DNA of 64,000 nucleotides from Tanypteryx hageni (GCA_028673005.1 CM054114.1:14695516-14759515); one strand, 5' to 3'. Counted from the stretch's first letter, positions 45,101-59,607 are shown. A program made the numbers and translations. The notes: generated by a model from the sequence alone, not told the origin.

Positions 45101-48100
45101 CGTTGATACCTAATAAATCTCCGGGGAAACGCGATGGATCCCCAAAATTTCTCGTTCCGCAGGCTTCGGTGCCGTTCTTATTTGTGTATCCATCAAAACA
45201 TCTTGAAAATTAACAATTTTCGCTGAATTCTTGATAATCCGCTTCGATATCTCCAACGCAGTGTAAAATTATTGCATCAAAATCATCTCCTTACTTAATG
45301 GTTCCCGATGAAAGTTATAGCTATGTATGGCCCTAATAGAAAATTGCGATTCTATGAACCAGTTTTTGATTTATGTCCAATTGACTTTCTCTCGTAAAGT
45401 AACAAAGATATCCAAAGGTATATATTACACCTGATTTCTGGTGTGAACAATATAGAAGTTTGTCGTATAATAATTTCTATAAGTGAACTGAAATGAAAAT
45501 GTAATAAATTGTGCTAAACTGTTTTGAAAAAAGTTCATATTTTTTAAATATTAAAATTATTTTTTCTACAATCCCTAGAGGCATGTTTATTACATGAAAC
45601 TGTAGAAATGAGAAGAGATTACTCTTACGATGGACCTAGCGAAGGGCGTCACTTCCGGTAAATTCTCCTTAAATTACATACTGCGTTCCGAAAAAAGTGG
45701 ATAATGAATGTGTTCGCGGAAAACCTTTTAATATCATCAACGAAATTAAAAAATTTTAAAACGAAACCATTCTCAAAGACTGCCGAAAATGTAAATTCGT
45801 GCCGTTCGTATTGCCCCAGTTACCTGCTTCATTAATTCACACGATTTTTCTCGGTTTAAAATTATATTTTATGTCATTTGATCAACGAGCAACGAAAGTG
45901 ATATTTTAGCGCAGTTCTTTTAATGAAATTATAAACTCTCCTAAAGAGACTAAATCATCAAAGTAGTCCGCCTTTTTTGTTTGTTTTAATGGCAAGTCAC
46001 ATAATCCGGAAAATTTTGTATTACGAAATATTTGGTTTAAGTAGGCGATCAACTGATTGCGCTCATTGAAAAAAGTAATTATCGATTATGACGGATGATT
46101 TCCAAAATAATGGAAAGCGATTCTAGTGTCCAATGTGATTCCCACAGATCAGCCGCACTTCCAAAAGAGCAACTGTTCCATTGTTATATTATATTCTTCA
46201 CTTTATGTAGACGGTAGGTTCGACGCTTGCTTAAGCAAAAGTTTACAGCCAAAATCGTACGCGCCTTACCAGAATGCGCGCGTGACCTTAATTATAGCGA
46301 AAATGAGACTTTACGAGCGAAAAACATCATATTTCGTTAGAACTAATTTTTCCCAGGAAGGTCATGATTTAACGGTAATACGCCAAAATAATATCATATT
46401 TTTTATCATTTCCATCCTCACAATCAAAATTTTCTAAAGATCTTTTCTGAGGAAAATAATATTTCGAGTTTCCCTAATGATCATTGTCAATGCGGAAGGG
46501 CAAATTCCAAGGCAACGCGTGACGATGAGAGGACCCCTCGGCTTAAAGTCCATTTGGCCAAAAATTCGCAATTAGCAGTTGGGAAAGTTAATCATCTAGT
46601 CTAAAAAGTATGACACGTATAATTTTTTTATTTCTTTAATTTTATGAAACACGACTTAAGCGGCATCATCGGATTGCACCGTTAAAAATCATATTAAGCC
46701 TCATATATCCTCATTGCTTTCACGAAAAGGATTCAAATTTTCCGAAATGGATTTGTAGAACTTGTAAATGGCAACATTGGATGGGAGACGGCTCGACTCG
46801 GACCGAAGATACGAACACTCGACATTTTACAGCAGCGTCCGCGGATACTTGATGACTTGATGGTGAAACCATGTAATTAAAAAATCAATGTTGCTGAGAT
46901 AAATAGAAAGAGGACTGTAAGCCAACCAAACAATTTATCTATCGAAAGCGTATAATAAATTATCGACGGTCGTTTTTCTCTGATGAAATAATATAAGAAT
47001 TAATTCCGGAAAAGAATCAGAAGGAGAGGCATTGTTTGTCCTCTTTAACGGCGTCACGCGTAAGAATGGATGGCGAGAATGCGACGAATGTGACCAAAAA
47101 TAGAAGCACGATAACCTCTCTTTCTCCCAAATATGAAGATGACGACTAAGAAATCTTCATCGGTAGCCTTTTGAGGGATGAACTTTTGACCTCCCAAAAT
47201 CAGTTTTCGGGAAAGGAGGCCGACTGACGGACGAGCCTAAATAATGGCGGCGATTAATAAAAATGGAGCGATATTGGGAGTAGGAGGAGGGGGGAAGGCG
47301 AGGAGGAGCCGAAAAAACGGGCAGATCATATCGAATCGATCCTCTTAAAAATTAACAAACAGTTCCCTTATTTTTTTATCATCCTCCGCAAAAGAATTCA
47401 AAATGCTATGAAAACCCACACCGGGGAAAAATACAAACATTTTTCCGTTTTATGTTTTTTTTGTCGACAAAATAATTAATTCTCTATAAAGATTTGATAG
47501 AATTCACGTAGCCTTTGATAAGGATGAGCGCAATCGGTGAAAATATGTAACACACCTGACTATTAGTCGGGAGAAATTACCGGGGAAAATGAAGATTCCT
47601 TGATCGAGAATATTTTACTCTTGAACCAGTTTAAGCCTTAAGCCAACAGTTGAAAAAGCGGGAAAAAAGATTGATCGGTTAAAAGTTGGAATGAAGCTGT
47701 AGATGGCGTTCTTTCGCACAATTTTTTCCGAACACCTCCCGGGAAAGTTATTTTGTATTGAGGGATAAAGATATAAATCGCATAGATATTTATAATCGGA
47801 ATCAGAATTAGAAATGGGATTACATAAACATTAATATTCTACTTTTAACCGGGTCAGTGGGTGGAAGGAGGCGACACGCATCAAAAATGTCTCCAACAAT
47901 TATCACTCGAACCGTGATTGTCCTACGGAAAATCGCTCCGTCCTAATATCAATATTCTTTATTTTATCGTCGTGTTAATGTATTTCGATAAATGTGGAAT
48001 TGCAATTCCTCAGCCATAACTTCCCACTTCTTGAGGTTCCGTACGGGCACCAACGATTACGTGGGTCCACAACCAGGTGCTTGCCAGCACAAGGTGCTAT

Positions 48101-51100
48101 TGTCCATACATTCTGGCATTGCTTTTCTAGTATGGCTAAGATCGCGATCGCTAGAAATAGGAATTTAATTTGTTAAATTAAATTTCTTTTTGCATGCATT
48201 AAACACACTAATGATGACTGTGACGTATTTTTGTTCAACCCATTATTATTCCTGAATTCTGCGAAAAATCTTAATTCCGCTCACTAGAATTTCTAGATAA
48301 TAACTGGTTTCTGATCACGTCGAAAATGCAAGAATTGCCTGCTCGAGCGATAACCAGTTCAAACTCTTTTGTAACGAAGCAAATCTTCGCTTTGGCCGCA
48401 TCGGAAGAGGGAGAACGCGGCAAACGGAATTGCGGCGAAATAATCGCGTGGGAGGCGTGCGAGCGGTAATGTCCAGATAGGTGGTAAGCGAAGCAACGGA
48501 CATATATCTCGGACGGAGGAGTGACTCGCCTTATTAAGCACCGTTCGGGGCGCCCAAGAAGGCCACTTGGACGGACGAGGGAATGATGCCTTTTCAGTTC
48601 ACGAACACACTTTTACGTCGGTCCTACACGTCGTAATTCGATACCTGGCGGTTCAGTCATCGCGCTTTAAAAATATCAACGGCGCATTACGACACTTATT
48701 GCCGGGAAATTATGTTAAATTATGCGCGGCTGCTTCTTACGAGTAGGAAAATCCACGTTTTAACACAGGTGCTTTTTTGAGAATTATCCGCTTGTGCGCA
48801 AAAATTATCAACAAGCTGATTCCTCGATGAAAGCTTAATTGAAGTTGGGATTAATTTGGGAATGGATGGTGAAAATGGACATCTCTGCAAGGTAACCAAA
48901 GAAATTAATTTCTTAAGCTGTTAATCAATAAATGATATAAATTGAAAATATGGTACACTGATATTTTTAAATATCAACTCTCAAATCCCTCGTTCGCCGC
49001 CAAAATTACTCGTATATTTACTGCATTACTAAGAATATACTTAAATGCGCAACAGCTTGGCACATCAATAATATTTGGGCAGTTTAATTAAATTTTGCTT
49101 ATTTTTTATATTTTCGATCTGGAGAAAATAATTGCTACGAAAAATTAAACCTAAGGAACCAGTTAGGCGGATAAACAAGTCGTACATGGAGTCTTCAACT
49201 CCAGCGAACACACGTGGGATATTAGCATAGTGCAGAGGCTCGAACAAAAGAGAGGGCGAACCCGTTGCTCCACTGCTCGAGATTTGATCTCGCCATTTTC
49301 CGGAGCGAGAGAGAGATAGAAAGATTACTTACTCCGCCCACAACTCGCAGCCACTCGGTTATAATCTCCTTAAAATGGCCGCCTCGGATGCGTGCGTGCA
49401 GCGCGGTGAGTAGTTGCACGGTCGGAAGTGAAGAAAGGGTAGGAGCAAGAGAGGGTCTGGCGGGAGAGTTCGCTCGCTAATAAAGCCCGACCGGAGAAAA
49501 AAAATTAACGCACATTGTGCGAACGTCCAACTTTTTTCCAAGAACTACATAAGCAATCGAGAAATTTCAAACTTAAACACTCGAGGGATGTCAAAACTGT
49601 AAGTGCGATTTTTGAAAACCATAAATTAAAATGCTACGAAAACTTGCAACGTGTACGCATCCTCGGCGATGTAGTATTCTTCCGCTGGATAAAAAATTGA
49701 GCCCAAAAAACAAAACTCCGGTCGAATCGCTCGCTAATTTATTATAACTTTAACTGATCCATTCCATTATGCCATTTAAACTAATTTGTCTTAAGGGAAA
49801 CATTTCCCTCTTTTCCAGCTTAGATTTCTCAATGCGAGTTACGCTCTCGTCGCCTTCACTGATTTCAGCACATTTTCCTGATTTCCGTCTCGCGAAAAAT
49901 TATACAATCCCTGCAACTCCAAGTTGTCCAAAAAATAGGAAAATCTCCTAAATAGATTATTCACGAAATCGATATAATATTCAAGATTTTCTAGAAAAAA
50001 ACATTTGCCTATTAATGATGACTAGTTTTTCTTTTCTATTTTAGCTGTTTGTGTATATGCTGTCAAAAATGGTGAGGAATGGATTCCATCCATGTTGAGA
50101 AATATCCTCTCCACAAACCTAAAGAGATCTGCTTCGTAAATACCTGGATCTTTTAAGAACTTCCAGAATGACTAAATCACCGTTTATCTATAGAAATAAT
50201 AGAATATTTTATGTACTCAAATGCTACATTTACATGTGTTAAATTAAATAAGCTCGATTAGGTTTAAGCATTGATAAGAAAGAATGCATTAAAACTGAAT
50301 AACACTTCCTAAAAATGTTATGATGAACAATTTAGTGAAATTTCTTTTGCGTCACCTGAAACTGTCTAAACTCGCAATGGATTAGCGAATGCAATTCTAT
50401 TTTTCCCAATTAAGAGAATAAACATTGCCGGAGTAACTGCTTCTTTCCAATTAGCAATAAAAACCGATTCTTAAATTGGGAAAATTCTAAAATTGGAATT
50501 GACAATAAAAAAATCTATATTTAATTAAAAATTTCCATGAAACATTTATGACAGACGAGGGTACTAAGAATTATTGTCAACACTAACGACGAATGCCACT
50601 GGAATATTTTCGGCGTCGGATTTTTTATTTTTCTGAAAACCGAGAGAGAGAGAGAAGTGATTTCGTGTGAATGTATGCTCGCGACATATGGAGGCATCCT
50701 TTCTTAAGAAAGATAAAGCATCCCATTCATCTCGGTGGAAGGAGGTGGGTTTGAAAACCGATGACTTGGTGTGCCGCGCGGATGGGAAGGCAGTCCTCCC
50801 GAGAGAGAGAGAGAGACGCATTCCTCTTCTCCCCCTCTTCGACCCTCCCCCCCTTCGACCCCCCTCCCCTTCGACCCCCACTCCCCTTTCACTGCCCCCT
50901 TCGCCCCCACTACTCCTCCCTAGTGGCAGACAACTCGAGGGCATCCGCCGACCGCTCCAAAGTCAGCAGTTGCATCGGAAGGGCGCGCCGAAGACACGGG
51001 TGGGATCGCAATGAATCACTTCATCTGCGCGATTATTAAACGCGAGGAAGCGTTCGAAAGGGACGTCCTCCGAAAAAATAAAGAAATTTCGATCTCAAGA

Positions 51101-51340
51101 GAACATTTTTTCTCATAATCACATTCAATTTTGGCAAAATTTGCTTCGTAAGGAACATATTATTTTATGAGGTGAAATGTAAATTTGCTGCATCGATGGT
51201 AAAAGTTTATAAATCCCGAAATAAAATATAAAACAACATGACGCCTATATATTTGCGTAAAAATTGTTCTATATGAGAACTCAATTAATTATGACCAATC
51301 TTAGAAAAACCTTCACTTACAATTAGACCCGAAGTTTCCA
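45101..51340. other. Unannotated sequence with two CpG-richer patches
   Basis: Mostly AT-rich. CpG-richer patches lie at 48340-48640 and 49200-49500; the second has donor-like sites on both strands (see findings). A pyrimidine minisatellite of 'cttcgacccccctcccc'-type units lies at about 50820-50905. No RNA gene, transposon terminus or confident exon was recognised. Confidence 0.35.
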
Positions 51341-51344
51341 TCAT

Positions 51345-51519
51345 TTTCACTGTGACGAGCATCAAGTTATTCTATAGAGCACCAGCATACATTCGCAAAA
51401 ATTAGGAATGATCACAAATAAGTTCAAGCCAATAGCAGGATTTAGGACATCTCAGAAAAGCACTACCAGGTTGCTCAAGAGCAGAGCGGTGCTCACGAGC
51501 AACAGGTAGGGAACCCCTG
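51345..51519. mobile_element. hAT terminus, GAGCAACAGGT family copy 1
   Basis: On the minus strand the right end reads 'caggggttccctacctgttg', followed by 'ctcgtgagcaccgctctgct' (ending 51519). CAGGGGTTC with GAGCA repeats is typical of a hAT end, and a related end occurs at 61800-61918. The left end is uncertain (about 51345-51390 carries 'gagcatcaag' and 'gagcaccag'); no duplication was confirmed. Confidence 0.45.
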
Positions 51520-52039
51520 ACCTAGTTGATGAATAATAAATAATTTTTTTTTACGGTAGTGCTTTCTGAATCGCTCTGAGATGATAAGTACACTGGAAAA
51601 GCGAGAAAACTTGCGATAGGATACCACGTCCTTGGTTACTGTAAAACCCAGAATTAGAAAACAAGATGATCCAAACGGAACGTACGATGCCTACTTTCCA
51701 TTTAATCATTTATTTAACACTTACATATATTGGCTTTAATAGCTTTAAAATCACCGCGGATATGTTGCTTTTTGTGTTCCCAAATTTTATAATTTAGCGT
51801 AATAAAATATTACAAATACATTCGAACGGAATATTAAATTGATCACGCGTATTTGTGGGGCAAAAATAACGCGCGTATGTATTATAATATACTGAATCCG
51901 AGTCCAACGATAGTAGTTGTAATGGCAACACTCTCGAAATGAGTGATAAAAACTGCAAAAACGCCAATATTTACGCGTAATTCTAAGAAATACAATCGAT
52001 AAGCAACATTCTACGATAAAAATTAAAATCTTCACTCCT

Positions 52040-52300
52040 TTCCTCAGAGAATAATATAAATCCCGCTCCGGTTTTAAAATTCTAAGATATTTTAATGTGC
52101 GTAAGAAGAAAGAAGGATAGTTCCTGGAATCAAACCCGGGACTTCAATCTTTGCAACAAAAACTATCCTTGGGAGCTCGACCCCAGTAGCAAATGATTTT
52201 CACCGAGTTTCATGAAAATCGGTCTATTGGTTCAAAAGTTAATAGGGGGGATGGACAGACAGACACAACGACGAAACTATAAGTCTATTTCCATTCTGGA
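52040..52300 (+). mobile_element. Short retroelement (SINE/RTE-tail), family A copy 2
   Basis: Same order of motifs as 36236-36492: 'ttctaagatattttaa', 'tggaatcaaacccgggact', 'gtttcatgaaaatcggtct', 'attggttcaaaagttaatag', then a 'gacagacagacac' tail. The two copies are clearly diverged, so the family is old. No coding sequence. Confidence 0.6.
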
Positions 52301-54247
52301 AAATAAGCTAATAATACGGACACGACAACTTCGGAATTAAATCCAATGAAGGCTCTTTCATCCAAAATTGGTTGCTACTTTTACCTATTTTAATTTAAAT
52401 CAAATACAAAACGCGGAGAACACGTAAAATTATAAGTCAGTACGACACATCGAATGAGCTTTTCTTAGTGACGAATTAGAGCACGACATTCTCAGTAGTC
52501 AATGCCTTAATCTCGCACATCAGTCAGGTAAAATTAAATTATTTTATTCTACCGAGCTATATTTGGTTGGAATAGGATAAAAAAATCAATTTTTTTACCT
52601 AGAAAGATAAAGCGAAAATTCGAAATATATTTTCATCAAACACGAGCAATTTCAATTTTTCAACGCATTATAACGAATTTATTGAGGGATTGCCTTTATC
52701 ACGGGTGAATCTGTTGTTTTTTTTTAAATGGGTTTCTATCTTCGAGAGAAACGAAGGATGAAAAATGTTCCTTGGTGCAATAGCGATAAAGAGCGTTGCT
52801 TCCGAGGGAATCTGCCGTGTAATGCAGTTCTTTTCAGTCTGTAGGCGACTCCGCTCCCATTGATAACGATAAAAGTAAGCGAAGCGCTCTCTTACGTGAC
52901 GAAGCAATGGTAAAGCTGTAAAAAAACCGAGGAACAATAAAAAAACATTCGAACTCCGTGACGTTGACCAGTTCGTGCTGGTATGCGCCGAGGTCTAGCT
53001 CCAAACAAATAAAACTCCTTATCTCCTCGGCGAAGGAGTTATAAAATACTCCGATTAAAATTTACGACCCTGCCGAGGTAATCTGCAATATCTAAGTCCA
53101 GTTAAATAATTCACGCGTTGCAAATTTTAAACGCAAATTCAATTTTGTTTTATAGGCTTTTCTTGGAGAGTACATATTTACAATTTCGTATCGCTCGTTA
53201 AAATTAGGAGTAATAAATATGAACACATTTATAAGTATTAACGATGGATATTCAAGCAAAGCGTACGAGAGATGGAAATAAATAAATTCTTGCGGAAACA
53301 TGAGTCGTGCTTAGATATCGATCGATTCATAAATTTCGAACGGAATTCTTATGGTTACCAGTGAACGTTATATTCGTAATTATACTATTCCGTCAAAATG
53401 TATTGGAAATAAGTTCGAATCTGCTTTTTATAAGGCCGTTGTTCGTCGCCTTTTTAATGATTCAAATCGACAAAGGACGCACCGCCGACGCCCTCTGGGG
53501 GAAAATGTTTCGCGCACACCTGTTTTGAAGTAGAAAAAGCGGCGAGAGCATCTCCATGGTCCTAACCAAAGCGCTGGCAACAATGCCTCCTCTCCTTTTT
53601 CCTCCCCCCCCCCCCATCCCCTCCACCCTCAACACAACCCATTACCCTCCGCCCTTCATGAACAACTACTCAAGCCTATCCCTTCATAAACTCGCATCCC
53701 TCTAAGAGAGACCCGCATCTCTAAACAAGACTCCCATCTTACCCTTCTCCTCGCTAGACCAACCTCTTACGAGACCTTAAAACCGCAGTGACTCCATCTA
53801 GTAGCCTCAATTAGAGTTAAGTAAGTGGCGGCGAGCCCGGAACAGAGAAAAAAAGAAGAAGAAAAAGAAACTCGACTCATCCTTCCATTTTTTTCTGGAG
53901 ATAGTCTTTTGTTTTCTGCCGTCTTATCCCCACCGACGCGACACCGTGGGTGACGACTGTTATGCCGATCCTTCATAAGCGCCTTTTTTGAGAGAGCGGA
54001 TTCCATTACGGCCGTCAAGACTCCCTCGCCCCCAAAAAAGACCTCCACGCCCTCCCACCTTCCTCCCTCTCCCGATTCCAACCTCTCTCTCTTTTCTTCT
54101 TCTAAAAAAAAATTATCCGTCTCCTTCACTCCCACGTGCATCGCTTCACTTCCTCGATGAGGATTCTGCGCTCATTTCGCGCTGTGTGGACACGCGTGAT
54201 CCTCCCGCCCCTCATATGAGGATAAGCAGAGAAACAGGAGATAAAAG
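52301..54247. other. Unannotated sequence with poly-C run
   Basis: AT-rich to about 53550, then pyrimidine-rich with a C12 run at 53604-53615. No gene recognised; the 124-residue minus frame at 53767-54141 has no domain. Confidence 0.4.
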
Positions 54248-54620
54248 TATAGAAATGGAAAGGAAGAGGGAGAGAGGTAAAGCGATGGAGGGAGAGGAAA
54301 GGAAAAGAGAGTATGATGAGAGGAGTGAGAGGGTGAGGAAGAGAGAGTGGGAGAGGAAGAGAGAGAGAATGAGAGGGAGAAGAGAGAGAGAGGAAGAGAG
54401 GGGGAGGAAGAGAGAGAAAGAGAGGGAGAGAGAGGAGGAGATGAAGAGAGAGAGATGGAGAGAGTAAGATGAAGAGAGCAAGATGAAGAGAGAGGAAGAT
54501 GAAGAGAGAGAGGAGGGAGATAGAAAGGTGGTGAGAGGAAGAAAGAAAGAGGGAGAGAAAGGTAAAAGAGAGGGGAGAGGAGGAATATGAGAGAGAGAGA
54601 GAGATAGGGGCAGGGACCAG
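54248..54620. repeat. GA-rich polypurine tract
   Basis: Interrupted (GA)n and GAGGAAGA units for about 370 bp. Frames of 159-178 residues on both strands are low-complexity artefacts. Confidence 0.85.
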
Positions 54621-57600
54621 AAGGAAGTGCAGGAAGAGGCGGCGAGGAGTAAGAGGAGCCATTAAACCTTCGCAAAAAATAAGGATTCATTCCAGCGAGG
54701 CTATCGAACTACATCCAGCCTCATGGACATGTGTGTTTACTGCATTATGCTTTTCGGTAGCCTTTACCATAACACCCGTGGCAACTGATCTACGAAGTTC
54801 GCTTAGGTCGACTTCTATGATACCTCCCAAATATCTCGCTATTGATTAGAACCGCAGATACAAGGAACGCGTTTCAATACCTCCAGTCACCACTCCAGTT
54901 TTAGCTTAATAGTAGGGAATTAATCGATAAAAAAGTTTTTTTAAATGCACCAATAAAAATTAAACGATAAAATGTTTATGATTTTTATATTATTTACTTC
55001 GACGACTTGTGTATTTAATAAAAGTTAATATACTATATACCTTGCATAGGTTTTTCATTGATTTTTTTTAAAACTAAGACCCTTATCTCTTCCCTGTTGA
55101 GAAAAGCACTCCACTGCGTTCTAATGGATAGAATATTTTTTTTTTGGAAGCGCATGCGTCATAAAAGACTTACAGCGTTAGGAATGAATGGAAAAAAGCG
55201 AAATCCCACGCGGGGTGAATTTGAAGGGAAAAAAGAGTGGAAATTGAGGATGTGAGCCAAGAGATGGCTCAGATGGGAATAACAATGCAATGGAAACGTG
55301 TTGCACAGTCATAGGTCAACGGTGTCGTCTTCGAGAGTGTCGAAAGTGCGATTTTTAAAAGCTCGATATATGAAAAGGGCGAGTATTATCGCGAGGTAAA
55401 TGGCAACATTTAACATCTAAAATTTCAATTAAATAACGCTCTCTACTCAAGAAGGAATAAATAGGTGATATTGAAGCGAAGTCTTGTGAATTTATTCTCA
55501 ATTGAGATGGATATAACGCAGTTAGTCGAGAATTCCATTGGGACGAGATGAAATTTTCGACATCGTTTATACCTTACGATGAAAAAGACACGCACGAAAG
55601 GAACTGGTTCCAATTAGTGAAATAAACTTTAACGCAATTCCAAAGCTTCAGCTAAACAACTGATTATCAAATAAATACTAATTTATAATGCATTGCGAAT
55701 GAGTTACGTTATTTATAGAGTTATTAACAGGTGTTACTTAAAACTCCGTAATTACACATAGCGAAAAAATACGTTATTTATACAGATGTAAAGAAGCGCT
55801 TTTTATACTCCGTCAAACCGATTTTCAGTAGGACTTTTTGTATCCTAAAACGCCAGTGATACATTACTCTTGATTTAAATACCTATATGAAAGATTTGGA
55901 GAGAATCAGTCCTAGGACGGTTGGAACGAGCCCAAAAATCTTATAGATGTCGAAACTCTTAAATGTGAGAAATTTAATTATAATGACTGCTTTACGCATT
56001 GTTTTCGCCTTTGACTCCGCCAGCTCAAGTGCCGCACTATTGCTTGCATTTCAGATAATCTTGTAACACCACTCGTTTTTATCATCAAATCTTAGTTTTT
56101 TTGGAGACGGCAATTATTCCGAGTTTATCTTCGCGGTCGAAGTTCGATTCCCTGTCAAGTACAGGATTTTTTTCCTTCTCAAATGTCAACATTTAGTTTC
56201 AGCTTTATGCGCAACACGTCATTTCCTCAACCTTCCATCCTGTAATATATTAACATATAATTAATATCATGGCAAAAAAATTCTTATATTTGTCGAGTTT
56301 TACAAGATTTAATTAAAATCTAAATCTTGTTTTTGCTTAATTTATTATTCAAATATAGAGCGAAAAAATAATGCGTGGTAAAAATTAGCATAGGTGCGAT
56401 TTGGATCTCGCGCAGGATAAAAAATTTCCCAAATGGTTCCGTGAATTCTTTTTAACGGAATACTTACAAACGATCCAGTTTTGGAGATAGAATTCGCAGA
56501 TAGCTATAGCTTTCTTATAGTGAATTTCTGTGGCCGATTGTACAGTCGTGCAAGTGGATATTTTAGCAGCAAATCGATTCTGTCGATTCTCATCGTGTAA
56601 TAACTCGATAGTAAAAAACTACACTGCGTGATAAACGTTATCATAGAATCCGTAAAGCTAATCCGAAGAACATGACATTTTCCGCATATTATTCTTATTC
56701 TCTCTCTCTGTCTCTCCCTCCTTTTTACGCCTTCTGACATGTGTGTAATATCAGCCAAAACGGAACAGTTTTTTTGCGGCTCGCCAGCCTCAGAAATAGC
56801 TCCGCATACCACCGTCGAAGCGGGAGCAAGTAACCTTATAAGAGGACTCGCATCGGTACTCGAGCATCCACCCGGCGTCGAACCCGACACCACCAGCGCC
56901 GCATATCTCTCTTCCCACCAGCGCCCTCCTCGACCAGAACAACAACCACGACGAGGGATCACCGACCTCTTTCCCTTCCTACATTAACGCCCACAGCCCC
57001 CTCCCTCTTTCCGCCACCCCCCTCATTCTCCCACCCCCGCCTCTCTCTCTCTCATTCTCTCACCCCCGCTTCCACCGTCTTGTCATCTCCCATTGGGTGG
57101 GCATTCCCAGCATCACCGGGACTTATAACATGGGAAGAGTCACCTGTGCAGTCGTCGGCCAGACTACACTCAGACCTCTCTCTGCCTTCCCCACCCAACC
57201 CTTCCCTCGGCTTACAACCACCTTTGCCCCTCGAAAAACCCCCAGCATGCCTCAGAAACCCCATCTCTCGGAACCGGTTCCGAGACGCCAGGGCATGAGA
57301 AGATAATTTACATCGAAAGCGACCGAAAGAAAAGATGGACCCTCTTCTCCACTCCTCTTCCTTCCTCCCCACCCTCCTCTGACCCCCTCGTTGCAGTAAA
57401 GGGACCAGCCATCGGTGTAGTTGAATATATTTATATATGATACACACACACACACGCGCGCGCAACAAGACAACCTCATTAGGAGATTCATTCTCCATCG
57501 GATGAATCTTAAGTTTCTTTTTCTTTATATAAAATCTGGTTTTCGTTACTATCTCTTGCGGATATTTTTCGGTTATGTTTTGAATGGATGTTAAACGTTT

Positions 57601-58345
57601 CGAGACTAGGCGATCGATCGTGATAAGGATCCACGATGATTGATCGATCGTGCCCCATGCGGCGGAGGAAACAATAGGAAAGAGCGGTCACGTGGGCGAT
57701 TGACACGGAGTCATTACGTGCATTCGAACATGCGACTTCTGAGGGACGTGAAGGAGTTTTTCCGTCCACGTCCTATAGAACATCGATGGACGAAAATTAC
57801 CATAGTATAACTCTGCTCCGCAGTACACCGACGTCGCAAGTTGGTTGGGTTTACAAAAATGGCAATTTAATAAAATATTTCATTGGAGCAATATAAAAAA
57901 AGCATTCCAACAAAGAAGAAACGATTTCTTTTGTCGTTTGAATGGTCTGAATGGTTTGACCGGTCTCGATCAGTTCCTGTGAAAACACCGCTCTTTAAAA
58001 ATGCAGCATTAGAAATGTGTACTCCATACTGGAGAAAACAGTTTCCAAAGGCATTATTTTACGTCACCATGTCAAAAAAGATAAATATTTATGGCTTAGT
58101 CTATTGTCTTAGCACTGCAAAACGATATATAAGAAACGACGTCAAGTTTCATTTACAATATGCTGAAGGCGAACGAGAGGAAACGTATTCATAGTGTATC
58201 TTGTTAACTTCAGTTTCTACAAAGATTGCTTTCTTTGACGACAATAAAACAAGATGGAAAAGTATACTCCATAAAATGGAATACACAGAGATTTCAAAGA
58301 CGTTCTTAATGGGAAATACGTATGGAACGGTAACGAAAGATTAGG
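54621..58345. other. Unannotated sequence
   Basis: B-box-like motifs occur at about 56138 ('gaagttcgattccctg') and 56877 ('cgtcgaacccgacacc'), without definable SINE bodies. Pyrimidine-rich sequence lies at 56995-57070, and short (CA)/(CG) runs at 57442-57464. The frame at 57883-58194 (+) is not recognised and lacks a clear start context. Confidence 0.35.
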
Positions 58346-58349
58346 TGAT

Positions 58350-59320
58350 TCTCGAATTTTTGTCCCCGAAATTATAGTCTCGAGGACTATCTTGTAGTAA
58401 ATGTTGTTCTCTATCCAAATAAATTTTTAAATCTATACCTCACAGATCATATAAGAGAACGGGAGAGAAATATATGGATTTTTAATTGTTGTTGCTGAGA
58501 GAACCGTCTTAGCGATCGATGTAAACAAAATATGCGATGTTTTGCTAGGGATTTTCTCGAATTTTTATCTCCGAAACTATAACTCGTACGTGGCCTCGCG
58601 GACTTTCTTGTAGTAAATGTTGTTCTCTATCGGAATAGTTTTTTTTTTAATCTATACCTTACAGATCATATAAGAGCTAGGGAGATAAAAGTTTGATATT
58701 TCATTGTTGCTTGACGGATGCCATTTAACGAGATACGAATATAAGTTTATTAAAGTAATTATGTAAAGTGGAAGTTCTAATTGACGGATTCAGTTGAAAA
58801 ACACAATTAGGAGATAAATTTTAATAAAGATCACTCATACCTAATTAAATTAAAATCCATTCAGCGGTTTAGGAGATGAAAGTTACGACGGACGCCCATA
58901 AGGCGTTCCGCTATTACCGCTTCACTGGTAAAGAACGCCTAAAAACGAGGAAAATTTTCCAAGTTCAAAGTGAATTGAGACATTATCGTTTGATTGTCCT
59001 GAAAACGGCCACTATTTCGATAAAAATGCATTGGACAAAACATTCTATTTGACTAGTTCTACAAATTTAGTTTGAGGGCTTTTTTGTTATAAGTAAGTGG
59101 AAGTTCATTTTTGGTCGCCAGTAGAGTGGAACTCCTGATAAAAATATGAGAACCAATTATATAATTGTATTATTTTCTTTGTCCTCGAGTCCTAAACACC
59201 AAATTTCATGAACATTCGCACAGTATGCAGTTTCGAAAATGAAGCATGCGTACGGACGGAGGAGACATGCTCATAAGGCGTTCCACTACTATCGCTTCGC
59301 TGGTAAGGAACACCCAATAT
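58350..59320 (+). repeat. Tandem, diverged repeat units ending in a GGCGTTCC hairpin
   Basis: Units near 58351 and 58552 share 'ctcgaatttttgtccccgaa', 'cttgtagtaaatgttgttct' and 'cagatcatataagag' (period about 201 bp). Two downstream ends, at 58888-58951 and 59251-59319, share 'acggacg', 'cataaggcgttccgctatta', 'cgcttcgctggtaaggaac'. In the first, 'aggcgttc' can pair with 'gaacgcct'. 'ccattcagcggtttaggaga' and 'caaatttcatgaacattcgc' just upstream resemble RTE-type 3' ends. Family unknown to me. Confidence 0.5.
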
Positions 59321-59607
59321 GCGACTGTTCTACATCTGAGTCCAGCCGATTCGCCTCTGTCCTACGTTTAATGAGTATCTTAGAGGTAGTGCAATGAATA
59401 GCCAGAAAGGGAGGAGAGAAGCCCGGTGCCGGCATTTGCCTGCTCTTACGAAGAACACCAGGGGGGGGCAACTGCTTAACGTCCCTTCCGAAGGACGGAG
59501 CGTTGATTTGAGCGCGCTCCTCATTTTCTCGTGTTCTCTTTCCTCATTGGCTCGTCCTCATCACCTTAGTTCCAACACGCACAAATAGGGGGCCGGAGCG
59601 TCCTTGG

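Noticed and set aside
54126..54690. Frames of 159-178 residues on both strands
   Set aside because: Low-complexity shadows of a polypurine tract.
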